64,000 nucleotides of DNA from Phycisphaerales bacterium (GCA_020847535.1 JADLBU010000031.1:1-64000); one strand, 5' to 3'; positions 34,945 through 44,285 are shown, numbered from the stretch's first letter. Numbers and translations are program-made. Notes: generated by a model not told the origin, from the sequence alone.

Positions 34945-35466
34945 ATGCGGATTCCGCTGCACAAGGTCTACAGGGCGTTTCCCGAGCTTGATCGCTTCAC
35001 GGATGCGGAGTGCGAGCGGTACATCGCGTACATCCTGAAGAGCCGTGGTCGCGGCCGGCTCATTTCGCTGGCCGTCAGCGCTGTCGGATCGCTGGTGGTC
35101 GTTGTCGTATCGGCGCCATTTCTGATGTTCGCGGCGCGGCGGCTGAGCAATTTGCTCGCGGACACCAAGTGGATGCCTTCGGGAGGGATGAGCGTCGAGA
35201 TCACGACCGTGCTGCTGCTGGTGCTGTCGGGGGCGCTGGGGATCGGGTGGCTGGTGTGTGGCGATGTGTTGCTGCGACGGCTGTTGTTTGCACGGCTGAA
35301 GGAGTCGCGATGCCCGGGATGCGGGTATTCTCTGCTGGGCCTGGCCGTGCTGGAGCAGGGGCGGGTTCTGTGCCCGGAGTGCGGACAGTACACGTATCTG
35401 TCGGAACAGCAGTTGAGCCGGGAGGACCTGCTGGCGCCTGGGGAGGGTGGGAAACTCCCGGGATAG
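34945..35466 (+). CDS. Two-helix membrane protein with zinc ribbon, function unknown
   Basis: 173 aa. A basic N-terminal segment with possible regulatory helix (PELDRFTDAECERYIAYIL) is followed by two strong membrane helices (about residues 45-65 and 85-108) and a cytoplasmic zinc-ribbon CPGCGYSLLG...CPECGQYTYL near 125-155. I know no named family. It is divergent from the GT2 gene, 109 bp apart. Confidence 0.7.
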   Translation: MRIPLHKVYRAFPELDRFTDAECERYIAYILKSRGRGRLISLAVSAVGSLVVVVVSAPFLMFAARRLSNLLADTKWMPSGGMSVEITTVLLLVLSGALGIGWLVCGDVLLRRLLFARLKESRCPGCGYSLLGLAVLEQGRVLCPECGQYTYLSEQQLSREDLLAPGEGGKLPG

Positions 35467-35593
35467 CCGTATCGGCGGGAATGTCGCCGGGGTGACCATA
35501 TACTTTCCGTGGGGGCCGGAGGTGCTGCGTGCAGCGCTGATGGGAGCCAGACCACGCCCTTGACGCGGACGAGTGCCGCGAGGTGAAGCCGCC

Positions 35594-36862
35594 ATGACGA
35601 CCGCGATCAATCAGCCCAAGGTTGACCTCCAGCGTTCGACCGATCCGCTTCAGTTGATCGATGTTGATCACGTGCGGTTCCACGTGGGGAACGCCAAGCA
35701 GGCGGCGTTCTTCTACGCGCACTGCTTCGGGTTCCAGATCGAGCAGGTGTGCGACCTGACGACGGGTTCGCGTGATGCGGCCCATTACCTCCTGACGCAG
35801 GGGAACATCCGATTTCTGCTGACAAGCGGGCTCTCGACGGAGCATCCGGCAGCGCTCGAGGCGGCGATGTACGGAGACGGCGTGAAGGATGTCGCGTTCA
35901 CGGTGTTTGATGCGGAGAAGGCGTATGACCGGGCGATCAAGAACGGGGCGACGCCTGCGCCGGGCGGAGAGCCGCGGACGGTGCGTGATGAGCACGGGGC
36001 GATCACCACGGCAAGCATCCGGACGTACGGCAAGTGCATCCACACGTTCGTGAGCCGCGGGGGTGGGTACGACCTTGTGAATGTGAAGAAGGGCGGGGTG
36101 TTCGCGCCGCGATTCAAGAGGCTTGAGGGGTCGCACGATGCCTGTGATGCGACCGGCTGCGGGCCACAGAGCGGGGTGGGCAGCTCGATACTGTCGATCA
36201 ACGAGTACAACCGCAAGAACCCGTGCGGGCTCAAGTACGTGGACCACCTGGTGGGCAATGTCGAGATGGGGAAGATGAACTATTGGGTGAAGTTCTACGA
36301 GGATGTGCTCGAGTTCAGCATGTTCAAGCACTTCGACGATGCGGATATCTCGACGGAGTATTCCGCGCTGATGTCGAAGGTGATGGCGAGCGGGAACAAC
36401 CTGATCAAGATGCCGATCAACGAGCCGGCGGAGGGGAAGAAGAAGAGCCAGGTGCAGGAATACCTGGACTGGCACAACAACACGCCGGGCGTGCAGCACC
36501 TGGCGCTGCGGACGGATGATGAGCTCTACTCGATCGCCGCCCTGCGGGCGCGTGGGGTCGATTTTCTCTCGCTGCCGGATGCGTATTACGAGCAGGTCTG
36601 GGCACGCGTCAACAAGATGCTGACCGATCACGGGCATACACCCGTGAAGGAAGACCATCAGAAGGTCCGGGACCTGGGGATCCTGGTCGATGCGGATGAC
36701 GAGGGGTACCTGCTGCAGCTTTTCACCAAGCCGCTGCAGGACCGGCCGACGCTGTTCTTTGAGATCATCTGCCGCCGCGGGTCGCAGTCGTTCGGGAAGG
36801 GGAATTTCAAGGCGCTGTTTGAGGCGCTTGAGATTGAGCAGGAGAAGCGCGGGAATCTGTAG
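35594..36862 (+). CDS. hppD: 4-Hydroxyphenylpyruvate dioxygenase
   Basis: 422 aa two-domain vicinal-oxygen-chelate enzyme that converts 4-hydroxyphenylpyruvate to homogentisate in tyrosine degradation. Iron ligands are recognisable: His in YVDHLVGN, His in GVQHLALRT and Glu in LFFEIICRRG. The long form with extra GSHDACDATGCG linker resembles eukaryotic-type and some bacterial HPPDs. ATG 35594 gives MTTAINQPK. No homogentisate dioxygenase or regulator is adjacent. Confidence 0.95.
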   Translation: MTTAINQPKVDLQRSTDPLQLIDVDHVRFHVGNAKQAAFFYAHCFGFQIEQVCDLTTGSRDAAHYLLTQGNIRFLLTSGLSTEHPAALEAAMYGDGVKDVAFTVFDAEKAYDRAIKNGATPAPGGEPRTVRDEHGAITTASIRTYGKCIHTFVSRGGGYDLVNVKKGGVFAPRFKRLEGSHDACDATGCGPQSGVGSSILSINEYNRKNPCGLKYVDHLVGNVEMGKMNYWVKFYEDVLEFSMFKHFDDADISTEYSALMSKVMASGNNLIKMPINEPAEGKKKSQVQEYLDWHNNTPGVQHLALRTDDELYSIAALRARGVDFLSLPDAYYEQVWARVNKMLTDHGHTPVKEDHQKVRDLGILVDADDEGYLLQLFTKPLQDRPTLFFEIICRRGSQSFGKGNFKALFEALEIEQEKRGNL

Positions 36863-36880
36863 AGCGCCGCGAACGGCTTC

Positions 36881-37828
36881 TTACCGGCTTGTAGCGGTTC
36901 GGAAGACATCGGTGCTCAGGTATTTGAGGCCCGAATCCACCATCAAGGTCACGACCTGGGCATCGGGTCCGAGGCGCTGGGCGATCTGGATCGCCGCGAG
37001 CACGTTGGCGCCCGATGAGGTTCCGGCGAACAGGCCCTCTTCGCGGGCCAGACGCCTTACCATCTCCTTGGCATCGGCGGTCGGGACCGGGATGACCTCA
37101 TCGATGAGGCTTGGCTCCCACAGGGGAGGCTGGTAGCCGATGCCGACACCCTCGATCTTGTGGGGGCCGGCTTGGCCACCGGAGAGGACCGCGGATTCTG
37201 CGGGCTCGACGGCGAACACCTTGATGGCGGGGTTGCAGCGCTTCAGCGCGGTCGCGGTGCCGCGAATAGATGCGGCGGTGCCGATGCATTGCACGAACGC
37301 ATCGACCCGCCCGGCGGTCTGGTTCCAGATCTCTTCACCGAGCGGGAAGTAACCGGCGATGCTGTCGAGGTTGTTGAGTTGATCAGTCCAGTAAGTTCGG
37401 GGCTCCCGGCTGATTTCTCGTGCGGTTTCGATCATGTCGAATATCAGCTTGCGGGTGGTCAGGCCGCCCTCGCTGGGGACAAGGGTGAGCCGGGCGCCCA
37501 GGGCCGTCATGTGATCGAGCTTCTCGCGGCTGAACGCATCGGATGTGACGATGCGGATGGGGTAACCCTTGGCGCTGCAGATGAACGCGAGCGATGTGCC
37601 GGTGCTGCCGCCGGTGTACTCGGCGACCGTATCGCCGGGCTTGAGTCTGCCATCCTGCTCGGCTTGCGAGATCATCGCCAGCGCTGCCCGGTCCTTCATG
37701 CTCCCGGTCGGGTTCTCCCATTCGAGCTTGGCGAACACTTTCCCGCTGCCGGGTGAAACGACTCGTTGCAGCTCGACCAGGGAAGTATTACCGATCGCGT
37801 GGAGGATTGGGCTATCGCGCGTGCTCAT
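36881..37828 (-). CDS. Cysteine synthase-like PLP enzyme
   Basis: 315 aa fold-type II PLP enzyme of the O-acetylserine sulfhydrylase/cystathionine-beta-synthase group. PLP lysine in NPTGSMKDRAA (near residue 45), substrate loop YTGGSTGTSLAFI (near 71-83), phosphate loop CIGTAASIRGTA (near 180) and C-terminal TLMVDSGLKYLSTDVF match the family. The TGGSTG loop is normally TSGNTG in CysK, so specificity may differ (for example CysM-like). ATG 37828 overlaps the end of the upstream GNAT gene by 17 bp, suggesting translational coupling. Confidence 0.85.
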   Translation of the reverse strand: MSTRDSPILHAIGNTSLVELQRVVSPGSGKVFAKLEWENPTGSMKDRAALAMISQAEQDGRLKPGDTVAEYTGGSTGTSLAFICSAKGYPIRIVTSDAFSREKLDHMTALGARLTLVPSEGGLTTRKLIFDMIETAREISREPRTYWTDQLNNLDSIAGYFPLGEEIWNQTAGRVDAFVQCIGTAASIRGTATALKRCNPAIKVFAVEPAESAVLSGGQAGPHKIEGVGIGYQPPLWEPSLIDEVIPVPTADAKEMVRRLAREEGLFAGTSSGANVLAAIQIAQRLGPDAQVVTLMVDSGLKYLSTDVFRTATSR

Positions 37829-38366
37829 CGCCGACTGCCCCATCCGCCGCGAGATCGCGGTAGTAGTAGGTTGTGGCGCATGGTTCGCCCCTTGGCATGA
37901 GAGCATAGCGGGGGATGACACCGACACGGACCCAGCCGAGGCGCTCGTACAGGCGAGCGGCATCGCCATCGGTGACGGCATCGAGCACCAGCAGCGTCTT
38001 GCCGCATTCGCGAGCCACTTGCTCGGCGGCGCGCATGAGGGCGGCTCCCAGGCCCTGGCGCCGCGCGCGGCGATGCACGAGCATCTTTGCGAGGTCGGCG
38101 CGGTGCGGCTGGTTGTCGGGCTGGTCGAGGATCAACTGCACGGTGCCGCAGATGCCATGGGCATCCTCGGCGATCAGGAGGGCGCGGTGGTTGGCGGCAA
38201 CACCGCGGGCGACCTGGTCCCAGAAGGCGATGGCACGCTCGCGTGACAGCGGGAGCATGAAGCTCACTGATGCGCCGCCTTCAACACAGTCGATCAGGAG
38301 GTCGGCGAGCTGCTCGATCTGCTCGCGAGTGACGGTGTGCAGTCGGTGTGGATGCGAGGCGGTCAT
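37812..38366 (-). CDS. GNAT-family N-acetyltransferase
   Basis: 184 aa. It has a GNAT fold with acetyl-CoA loop RRQGLGAALMRAAEQ (the RxxGxG/A motif) near residues 105-119 and LYERLGWVRVGVIPRYAL near 150. The substrate is unknown. It overlaps the cysteine-synthase-like gene, so it may act on amino-acid-related metabolites, but that is only context. ATG 38366 is preferred over the longer ORF start. Confidence 0.85.
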   Translation of the reverse strand: MTASHPHRLHTVTREQIEQLADLLIDCVEGGASVSFMLPLSRERAIAFWDQVARGVAANHRALLIAEDAHGICGTVQLILDQPDNQPHRADLAKMLVHRRARRQGLGAALMRAAEQVARECGKTLLVLDAVTDGDAARLYERLGWVRVGVIPRYALMPRGEPCATTYYYRDLAADGAVGDEHAR

Positions 38367-38404
38367 CGCGGCCTCCGGGGTGCGGCTTGGCTTACGGTAG
38401 CGGC

Positions 38405-38899
38405 TCACCTCGTGGGCAGGTGATCGGCCCGCACGATGAGTTGGCGCTGATCCGCCAGGCGCACCCGGATCGCCAACGGTCCCGCATCGTTGATCGACAC
38501 GGGATTGAGGGCGAATTCGGCGATTGTTGACTCAAGGAAGGAGGAGCCGATGCCCAGGAGCAGATCTCGCTTGGCGTCGGGGCCGATGAATACACCAAGC
38601 GAACCACCGTTTGGAGTTGCGTAGAAGACGCGGTGGCTGGCGTTGTTGATGAGGACGCCGTGGAAACTCTCGAAGCCGGCGGTGGTATCCACGAGCGGCA
38701 GGTGCTCGCCCCCGGTCGTCGTGAACACGGCGGAGCCGCCATTGCGGAGCGTGGCGCAGAACGCGACCACGCCGGCATCGTTCATGGTGGGGAACAGGCC
38801 CAGTCCGGTAAACGCATCTCCGGTCTCGGCAATTGCGGCCGTGTTCTTCCCGTGTTTAGCATGCGCCAGGAAGCACCATGCGGGGTCTGGAAGGCCCGC
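38405..38899 (-). pseudogene. Remnant of an NxxGxxAF tandem-repeat protein
   Basis: An open stretch of about 165 codons, no good start codon, encodes repeats such as MNDAGVVAFCATL, GGSAVFTTTGGE and SINDAGPLAIRVRL, which belong to tandem-repeat surface proteins of planctomycetes. The N-terminal region that such proteins need (signal peptide and more repeats) is absent: upstream sequence belongs to the ArsR gene. It reads as a 5'-deleted remnant. Confidence 0.6.
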
Positions 38900-38900
38900 C

Positions 38901-39239
38901 CTAAACCTTCCCCTTGGGGCTCTGCTCCGCACGCAACTTGATTCGGTTGAGTTGATGCATCCAGAACCGTTCGTATGCACTCACCCAGTCGTGGATGGGC
39001 TTGAGCGTTTTGGCGTTGAGTTCATAGACGCGATGTCTCCCCTTTCTTTGCACGGCGACAATGCCGACATCGCGCAGAACCCCGAGGTGCTTGGAGACCG
39101 CCGGCTGCGGCAGCTTCAGGATCTGCACCAGGTCTCCGACGGGGCTGGGCCCGGCGCTGGCGAGCAGGTCGATGATGTCGCGGCGCCTCGGTTCGGCGAT
39201 CGCGTTGAAGGCGTCGGTGGTGGTGGGGGCCCGGGGCAT
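38901..39239 (-). CDS. ArsR-family transcriptional regulator
   Basis: 112 aa winged-helix repressor. The HTH lies at KLPQPAVSKHLGVLRDVGIVAVQRKGRHRVYEL (about residues 41-75). Helix 3 lacks the arsenic CxC of ArsR proper, so it more likely belongs to the broader ArsR-like group that works with SRPBCC/AHSA1 partners. The start at ATG 39239 (MPRAPTTTDAFNAI) gives the standard size. No obvious target gene is next to it except the antiporter upstream. Confidence 0.88.
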   Translation of the reverse strand: MPRAPTTTDAFNAIAEPRRRDIIDLLASAGPSPVGDLVQILKLPQPAVSKHLGVLRDVGIVAVQRKGRHRVYELNAKTLKPIHDWVSAYERFWMHQLNRIKLRAEQSPKGKV

Positions 39240-39310
39240 GCCACAGCATATTCCCATGCTGGAATACGTCAAGCGGCCCCTTTGGGGGTTCGCGGGAAGC
39301 GCCTCGGCGG

Positions 39311-41974
39311 CTAACCGCGTACGGTTGCCGGAGGGCGCTGCTTCTCGCGCACCAATTCAGCCACTTCCATGATCGTTGAGGCACGGCGCAGGCGATCGGT
39401 GATTGATGGATCCCCCGCGACTTGGGCGATCTGCGCCAGCAGGGCGAGCTGGACATCCGTCCGCTCCGCGGGCGTCACCAGGAGGAACACCAGACGAACC
39501 GGTTGGGATGAGCCGGCGGAGAAAACGATGCCCTCGTTCGATCGTCCGAGCACAACCATGGGGGTGAGCAATCCCGGGCAGCGCGCGTGGGGGATCGCCA
39601 CACCCACACCCAGGTCGGTGGACACCTCGGCCTCACGTGTCAGGGCTAGGTCGGCAACGCGTGTCCCCGGCGGGAGCTTGTCGGCGGGGATTGTGCCCGA
39701 CAGCTCCGCGATCGCCTGAGCCGGGGTGCGGGCGCCCAGATCCACCAACCTGCCGCTCTCGGAGATTGCATCGGCCAGAGATACGGAAGCTTCGCGGGGG
39801 TATTCATCCTCGATGCGCCCGACGACGCGTTCTAGGACATCCTCCAGCGTGACAAGCCCCAATGGGAATCCGGCATCCTCGACCAGGTACATCGATGCGC
39901 CATGGTTCTGCATGTGCATGAGCGTCGATTCGACATCCGCGTCGGGGCTGACGGTCTGGAGCGGGCGCATCAGGCGTTGCCAGTCGTCCGGACCCGAGGC
40001 CTGGGCGATCAGGTCCTTGGCGAGCAGGTAGCCGATCGCCTTACCCGACCCTGGTTCGACGACCGGCCAGCGCGAGAAGCGCTGCTGCGCGATCAGGCCG
40101 AGCACTTCCTCTCGGCTGGCCGATGCGGGGAGCCTGCGCACGCGGCTCCAGTGGATCATGATGCCGCGCACGTTCTGGGCGCGGATGTTCGACATGTTCT
40201 CGAGGATGAGCCGGAGTCGCAGGTCGCGCACCTTGCGTTCGGCATTTTCTCGGTGGACACCCGTGTCGGCCAGCACCAGCCGCGCCAGCGCCACCGCCGC
40301 CTCAGCTTCCTCGAAGACGGCGGCGTTCGCACCCGCACGCTCCAGGTCCTCCCGCTCACGCAGGTATCGGGCACGGACCAGCACCCTGATCCTGGGGTTC
40401 AGCAGTCTGGCGGTTGCGACCACGGCGGCACGGTCCGATGAGTGCGGCAGGGTCAATATGAAGTGGGTGGCCCGACGCACACCCGCCTGCTCGAGGATGC
40501 TCTCGTGCGCGGCATCTCCGTAGATCGCCGGCTGACCCTGCGTGGTAAGGTCAGACACGGTGTCAATGTTGAGATCAACGACGACGGTCGCAAGGCCGGC
40601 CTCTTGAAGCAGGCGATGCACGGATTTGCCTACCGGGCCGTACCCGGCCACCACCGCGAGCTGGCGATTAGCTTCCGCTTTGGCGATCTGATCAGAAGCG
40701 AGGCTGTTGGTCTGGCTCGCCCGCCGTTCGGCGCGGCCGTTGAGCAGCTTCCACAGTCCCGGCCGGGCTTGCAGCCAGCGTTCGATGCGAGGCAGCGATC
40801 GGAAGATCAGGGGGTTGAGCGTGATCGAGATGATTGCCGATGCGACAAGGACGTTGTGCCCGGCATCCGTCATCAGGCGGTGCTCGCGCGCCAGGGCGGA
40901 GAGGATGAACGAGAACTCTCCGATCTGGGCCAGGCCCAGGGCGACCGTCAGCGCTGTGCGCGCCGAGTGTCCCAGAATCGTGACGATCAGGAGCGCTGCC
41001 AGCGGCTTGGCGACCAGGATGATCCCCAGTGCGGCGGCGATCATCAGCGGCTGCTGGATCACGAACGAGGGGTCAAAGAGCATCCCGACGGAGACAAAGA
41101 AGAGCACGGCGAACGCATCCCGCAGCGGCAGGGCCTCGGCGGCGGCCTGGTGGCTCAGGGGCGATTGTGCGACCACCATCCCGGCGAGGAATGCACCCAG
41201 GGCCATCGATGCCCCGAAGAAGACGTAGGAGCCGGCGGCGATCGCGATCGAAAAGACCAGCACCGTGAGGGTGAAGAGTTCGCGCGATCGCAGCTTGGCG
41301 ACCTTCATCAGGATCCACGGCACGATCTTGGAGCCGGCGAACATGACGATGAGCACCAGCGCGGCCAGCTTGAGCAGGGCCAGGCCGAGCGTTGCCGCCA
41401 GCCCGTAGCCGTGCTCCGGGGTCGCGTGTGTCTCCGTTCCCGTGCCCGTCACCGCGGGTCCGCCGAGCACGGGGATCAGGACCAGCAGCACGACCGTGAA
41501 GATGTCCTCCACGATCAGCCAGCCCACGGCGACGTGGCCCTGGGGGGAGTTGAGGGCATCGGCATCCATCAGGACGCGCATCAGCACGACCGTGCTGGCG
41601 ACCGCCAGTGCCATCCCGATCACCGCCCCGGTCGTCATCGGCACCCCGAACCACGAGAACACCGGTATCGCGATCAGGGTCGCCACCAGGCTCTGTCCGA
41701 CCGCCCCCGGGATCGCGACACCCTTGACTGCGAGCAGGTCCTTGAGGTGGAAATGCAGTCCCACGCCGAACATCAGGAGGATGACGCCAACCTCGGCGAG
41801 CTGCTGGGCGATCTGGACATCTCCCACAAAGCCCGGCGTGTGAGGCCCGATAAGAACGCCCGCGAGCAGGTAGCCGATGATCGGTGAAAGCCCGAGCCGC
41901 TGAGTTAGCAGGCCAAGGATCCACGCGGCCGTGAACCCGGCCGCGATCGTGGTGATGAGGGGCAGGTCGTGCAT
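39311..41974 (-). CDS. CPA2-type cation:proton antiporter fused to RCK, CBS and EIIA-like domains
   Basis: 887 aa. The N-terminal about 400 residues form a Na+/H+-exchanger (KefB/CPA2) membrane domain. Then come a TrkA-N/RCK Rossmann domain with VVAGYGPVGKSVHRLLQEAG near 430-450, a pair of CBS domains (EVLGLIAQQRFSRWPVVE; VESTLMHMQNHGASMYLVED) near 590-715, and a PTS EIIA-fructose-like domain (VGVAIPHARCPGL) near 800. The start is ATG 41974; the track begins at GTG two codons earlier. The ligand-sensing modules predict nucleotide-controlled K+ or Na+ flux, possibly including c-di-AMP, NAD(H) or ATP. Confidence 0.88.
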   Translation of the reverse strand: MHDLPLITTIAAGFTAAWILGLLTQRLGLSPIIGYLLAGVLIGPHTPGFVGDVQIAQQLAEVGVILLMFGVGLHFHLKDLLAVKGVAIPGAVGQSLVATLIAIPVFSWFGVPMTTGAVIGMALAVASTVVLMRVLMDADALNSPQGHVAVGWLIVEDIFTVVLLVLIPVLGGPAVTGTGTETHATPEHGYGLAATLGLALLKLAALVLIVMFAGSKIVPWILMKVAKLRSRELFTLTVLVFSIAIAAGSYVFFGASMALGAFLAGMVVAQSPLSHQAAAEALPLRDAFAVLFFVSVGMLFDPSFVIQQPLMIAAALGIILVAKPLAALLIVTILGHSARTALTVALGLAQIGEFSFILSALAREHRLMTDAGHNVLVASAIISITLNPLIFRSLPRIERWLQARPGLWKLLNGRAERRASQTNSLASDQIAKAEANRQLAVVAGYGPVGKSVHRLLQEAGLATVVVDLNIDTVSDLTTQGQPAIYGDAAHESILEQAGVRRATHFILTLPHSSDRAAVVATARLLNPRIRVLVRARYLREREDLERAGANAAVFEEAEAAVALARLVLADTGVHRENAERKVRDLRLRLILENMSNIRAQNVRGIMIHWSRVRRLPASASREEVLGLIAQQRFSRWPVVEPGSGKAIGYLLAKDLIAQASGPDDWQRLMRPLQTVSPDADVESTLMHMQNHGASMYLVEDAGFPLGLVTLEDVLERVVGRIEDEYPREASVSLADAISESGRLVDLGARTPAQAIAELSGTIPADKLPPGTRVADLALTREAEVSTDLGVGVAIPHARCPGLLTPMVVLGRSNEGIVFSAGSSQPVRLVFLLVTPAERTDVQLALLAQIAQVAGDPSITDRLRRASTIMEVAELVREKQRPPATVRG

Positions 41975-42318
41975 GCGCACGCACCATACACCACCCGGAC
42001 GGCCGTTTCGATGGGTCGGTGAGAATGCCTATCAGCATCCGCACAGGCGGAGCGGTGTGGAGCGACCTCCCGTGACCGCATCGGTTTCGTGGCATGCATC
42101 TCATAGCTTGCCGTGGGTGAAACCGAGCTGCGAGCGGCGAGTGCTCGCGCGGCGTCGCTTTTTGCATGTTTCTAGAGCCTTGGACGATGCGGTGCGTACA
42201 GACCCGACCGTGGGATCGGCCCCGGCGCGGTCGTTGTCGCGCGGGGGGGAACGGGGATGGATGTCGTTTCTTTCCGGCCTATGCGTTGCCGGCGATCCAT
42301 TGTGCATGGGAGAGAATC
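41975..42318. other. 344-bp intergenic region between divergent genes
   Basis: No coding region is supportable. It separates the antiporter gene from the PEP-CTERM gene and must hold their promoters. A GGGAGAG at 42309-42315 is the probable ribosome-binding site of the downstream gene. Confidence 0.4.
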
Positions 42319-42840
42319 TTGAAGAATTCACTGTCCGCCCTTGTTGTCGTTGTCGGCGCGGCGGCCTTTGCCGCACCCGCCCTTGCCGGGTTTGGCGGTC
42401 AGACGATCCTCGGGCCCCTGGGCCCGGAGAGTATTGTCTCGGGGGATACCACCGGCGCCTCGAACGATAACGACGGCTGGTACAGCGGGGATCATATCTT
42501 TGATCTGTGGGATGGCGGGGATGATGTGTGGCAGCTTGATTGGCCGGGCGGCAACATTGTGCTCGACATGTTCTACGACAACTTCGTCGCCGATCCCGAT
42601 CTCTTCCTGTACACGCCGAGCAACCTGGATGAGTCGGCGCTGGACAGCTACATCAACACGGGCCACGACCACATCGAGATGGCCAACGCGCCGGCCGGAA
42701 CGTACTACGTTCTGGTCGACTGTTCGGCCGGCGCTGAGGGCGAGTATCGCCTGACCGTCGGCCCGGTTCCGGCGCCCGGCACGCTCGGGCTTGTGCTCGC
42801 CGGCCTGGTCGGCATCGGCCGTCGCTCGCGCGGGCGCTGA
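42319..42840 (+). CDS. PEP-CTERM-like exported protein
   Basis: 173 aa from a TTG start at 42319, chosen because GGGAGAGAATC precedes it and it opens the signal peptide (LKNSLSALVVVVGAAAFAAPALA). The mature part is Asp/Gly-rich with PPC-like features (DVWQLDWPGG, APAGTYYVLVDCS). The C-terminus is PAPGTLGLVLAGLVGIGRRSRGR: a variant PEP motif, a helix and a basic tail, the planctomycete-style sorting signal handled by exosortase. It is followed by a strong terminator at 42901. Confidence 0.82.
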   Translation: MKNSLSALVVVVGAAAFAAPALAGFGGQTILGPLGPESIVSGDTTGASNDNDGWYSGDHIFDLWDGGDDVWQLDWPGGNIVLDMFYDNFVADPDLFLYTPSNLDESALDSYINTGHDHIEMANAPAGTYYVLVDCSAGAEGEYRLTVGPVPAPGTLGLVLAGLVGIGRRSRGR

Positions 42841-42900
42841 GATTCGGCCGGGCGTCGGCACGCCGCATTGCCGGTCTATTTCATCCGTATCGATCTACTC

Positions 42901-42931
42901 GCCGCGAACCGCCAACGGTTCACGGCTTTTT
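42901..42931 (+). terminator. Rho-independent terminator after the PEP-CTERM gene
   Basis: GCCGCGAACC pairs with GGTTCACGGC (one C-A mismatch), loop GCCAAC, then TTTTT. Confidence 0.88.
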
Positions 42932-43024
42932 CATGCGCCAGTGAAAGTGCCTTGCGGGCCTACAGTGACCACGAATCGACTGATACGGCCCGGAGGGCAC
43001 GACCAGAGAATCGGGGTGGATTCC

Positions 43025-44197
43025 ATGAGATGCTTCAGCGCTATGTCCGCACTTGTGATCGGTGTTTCCGTGCTCGCCGTCCGGCACGATCCGGTTTGGG
43101 CGTCCGCCGGCCAACCGACCACCGCACCTGCAACTCCCCCAGCTCCTGTTTCGCCCGACACCAAGCCCCAGTCGCCCTCCGGCATGATCTGGATCGCGCC
43201 GGGCGAGTTTGTCATGGGGACCGACGATCCCAACAGCATGGCCAACGAGCGACCGGCACATCGCGTCAAGGTCAGCGGCTTCTGGATGGATGAGCATGCC
43301 GTTACCAACGCCCAGTTCCGCCGGTTCGTCGAGGCCACCAGGTACCAGACGACCGCGGAGCGCAAGCCCGACTGGGAAGAGTTGAAGAAGCAGGTGCCGC
43401 CCGGAACTCCCAAGCCCGATGATGCAGATCTGGTTCCCGGGTCACTGGTCTTCACACCGCCAGCCACACCGGTTCCCTGGAACGATCTTGCGGGATGGTG
43501 GAAGTGGGTGCCCGGGGCTGATTGGCGACATCCGGATGGGCCGGAGAGCAATATCGAGGGCAAGGACAACCACCCCGTCGTGCAGGTCTCCTGGGATGAT
43601 GCGATCGCCTACGCCGCGTGGGCCGGCAAGCGCCTCCCGACCGAGGCCGAGTGGGAGTTTGCTGCCCGCGGCGGACTGAAAGCCGCGCGGTATCCCTGGG
43701 GAGATGAGTACGCGCCAACCGATGCCGCCGGTCGTCCGCGGCACCTCGCCAACACCTTTCAAGGCCAGTTCCCCAACAAGGACACGGGCGAAGATGGATT
43801 CAAGGGCGTCGCCCCGGTCAAGAGCTTCCCACCCAACGGCTTCGGGCTCTACGACATGGCGGGGAACGTGTGGAACTGGTGCTCCGATCAATACCGTGTC
43901 GATACCCATGTCGAGGCCGCCAGCCAGGGGCTCTGTGAGAACCCTACGGGACCGACCAGAACCTTCGATCCCACCGATCCCTATGTCCCCGTCAAGCGAG
44001 TCATCAAGGGCGGCTCATACCTCTGCCACATCTCCTACTGCGAGAGCTACAGGCCCAGTGCTCGCCGTGGCACACCACCCGACACCGGCTCCAGCCACGT
44101 CGGGTTCCGGTGCGTCGTGACCGCGCAGATGCTGGAGAAGCAGCAGGTAGCGCCCGCGGGCGATGGCAGGGACGACAAGAAAGAGACCGGCAAGTGA
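43025..44197 (+). CDS. Exported formylglycine-generating enzyme-like protein (SUMF1 family)
   Basis: 390 aa. The signal peptide (MSALVIGVSVLAVRHDPVWASA) and a Pro/Thr linker precede an FGE-sulfatase fold beginning at MIWIAPGEFVMGTDD. Core motifs WDDAIAYAAWAGKRLPTEAEWEFAARGG, YDMAGNVWNW and GGSYLCHISYC are present; the two cysteines (near 334 and 339) match the catalytic pair of true FGE, which converts Cys to formylglycine in sulfatases. The C-terminal SYRPSARRGTPPDTGSSHVGFRCV also fits. No sulfatase is encoded in the window. ATG 43025 is the start; the longer ORF is leader. Confidence 0.88.
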   Translation: MRCFSAMSALVIGVSVLAVRHDPVWASAGQPTTAPATPPAPVSPDTKPQSPSGMIWIAPGEFVMGTDDPNSMANERPAHRVKVSGFWMDEHAVTNAQFRRFVEATRYQTTAERKPDWEELKKQVPPGTPKPDDADLVPGSLVFTPPATPVPWNDLAGWWKWVPGADWRHPDGPESNIEGKDNHPVVQVSWDDAIAYAAWAGKRLPTEAEWEFAARGGLKAARYPWGDEYAPTDAAGRPRHLANTFQGQFPNKDTGEDGFKGVAPVKSFPPNGFGLYDMAGNVWNWCSDQYRVDTHVEAASQGLCENPTGPTRTFDPTDPYVPVKRVIKGGSYLCHISYCESYRPSARRGTPPDTGSSHVGFRCVVTAQMLEKQQVAPAGDGRDDKKETGK

Positions 44198-44285
44198 GGC
44201 GTGCTTCCCGGACGCTCGCAACAGAGCTGATTGCCCCACCGGCGATGCCGGGGCGTTCCGGTCAATGAAGAACACGCGGAAGACG

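Noticed and set aside
40442-41887. 481-aa plus ORF opposite the antiporter
   Set aside because: Composition of Gln/Arg/Asp without motifs; the antiporter domains on the minus strand explain the region.
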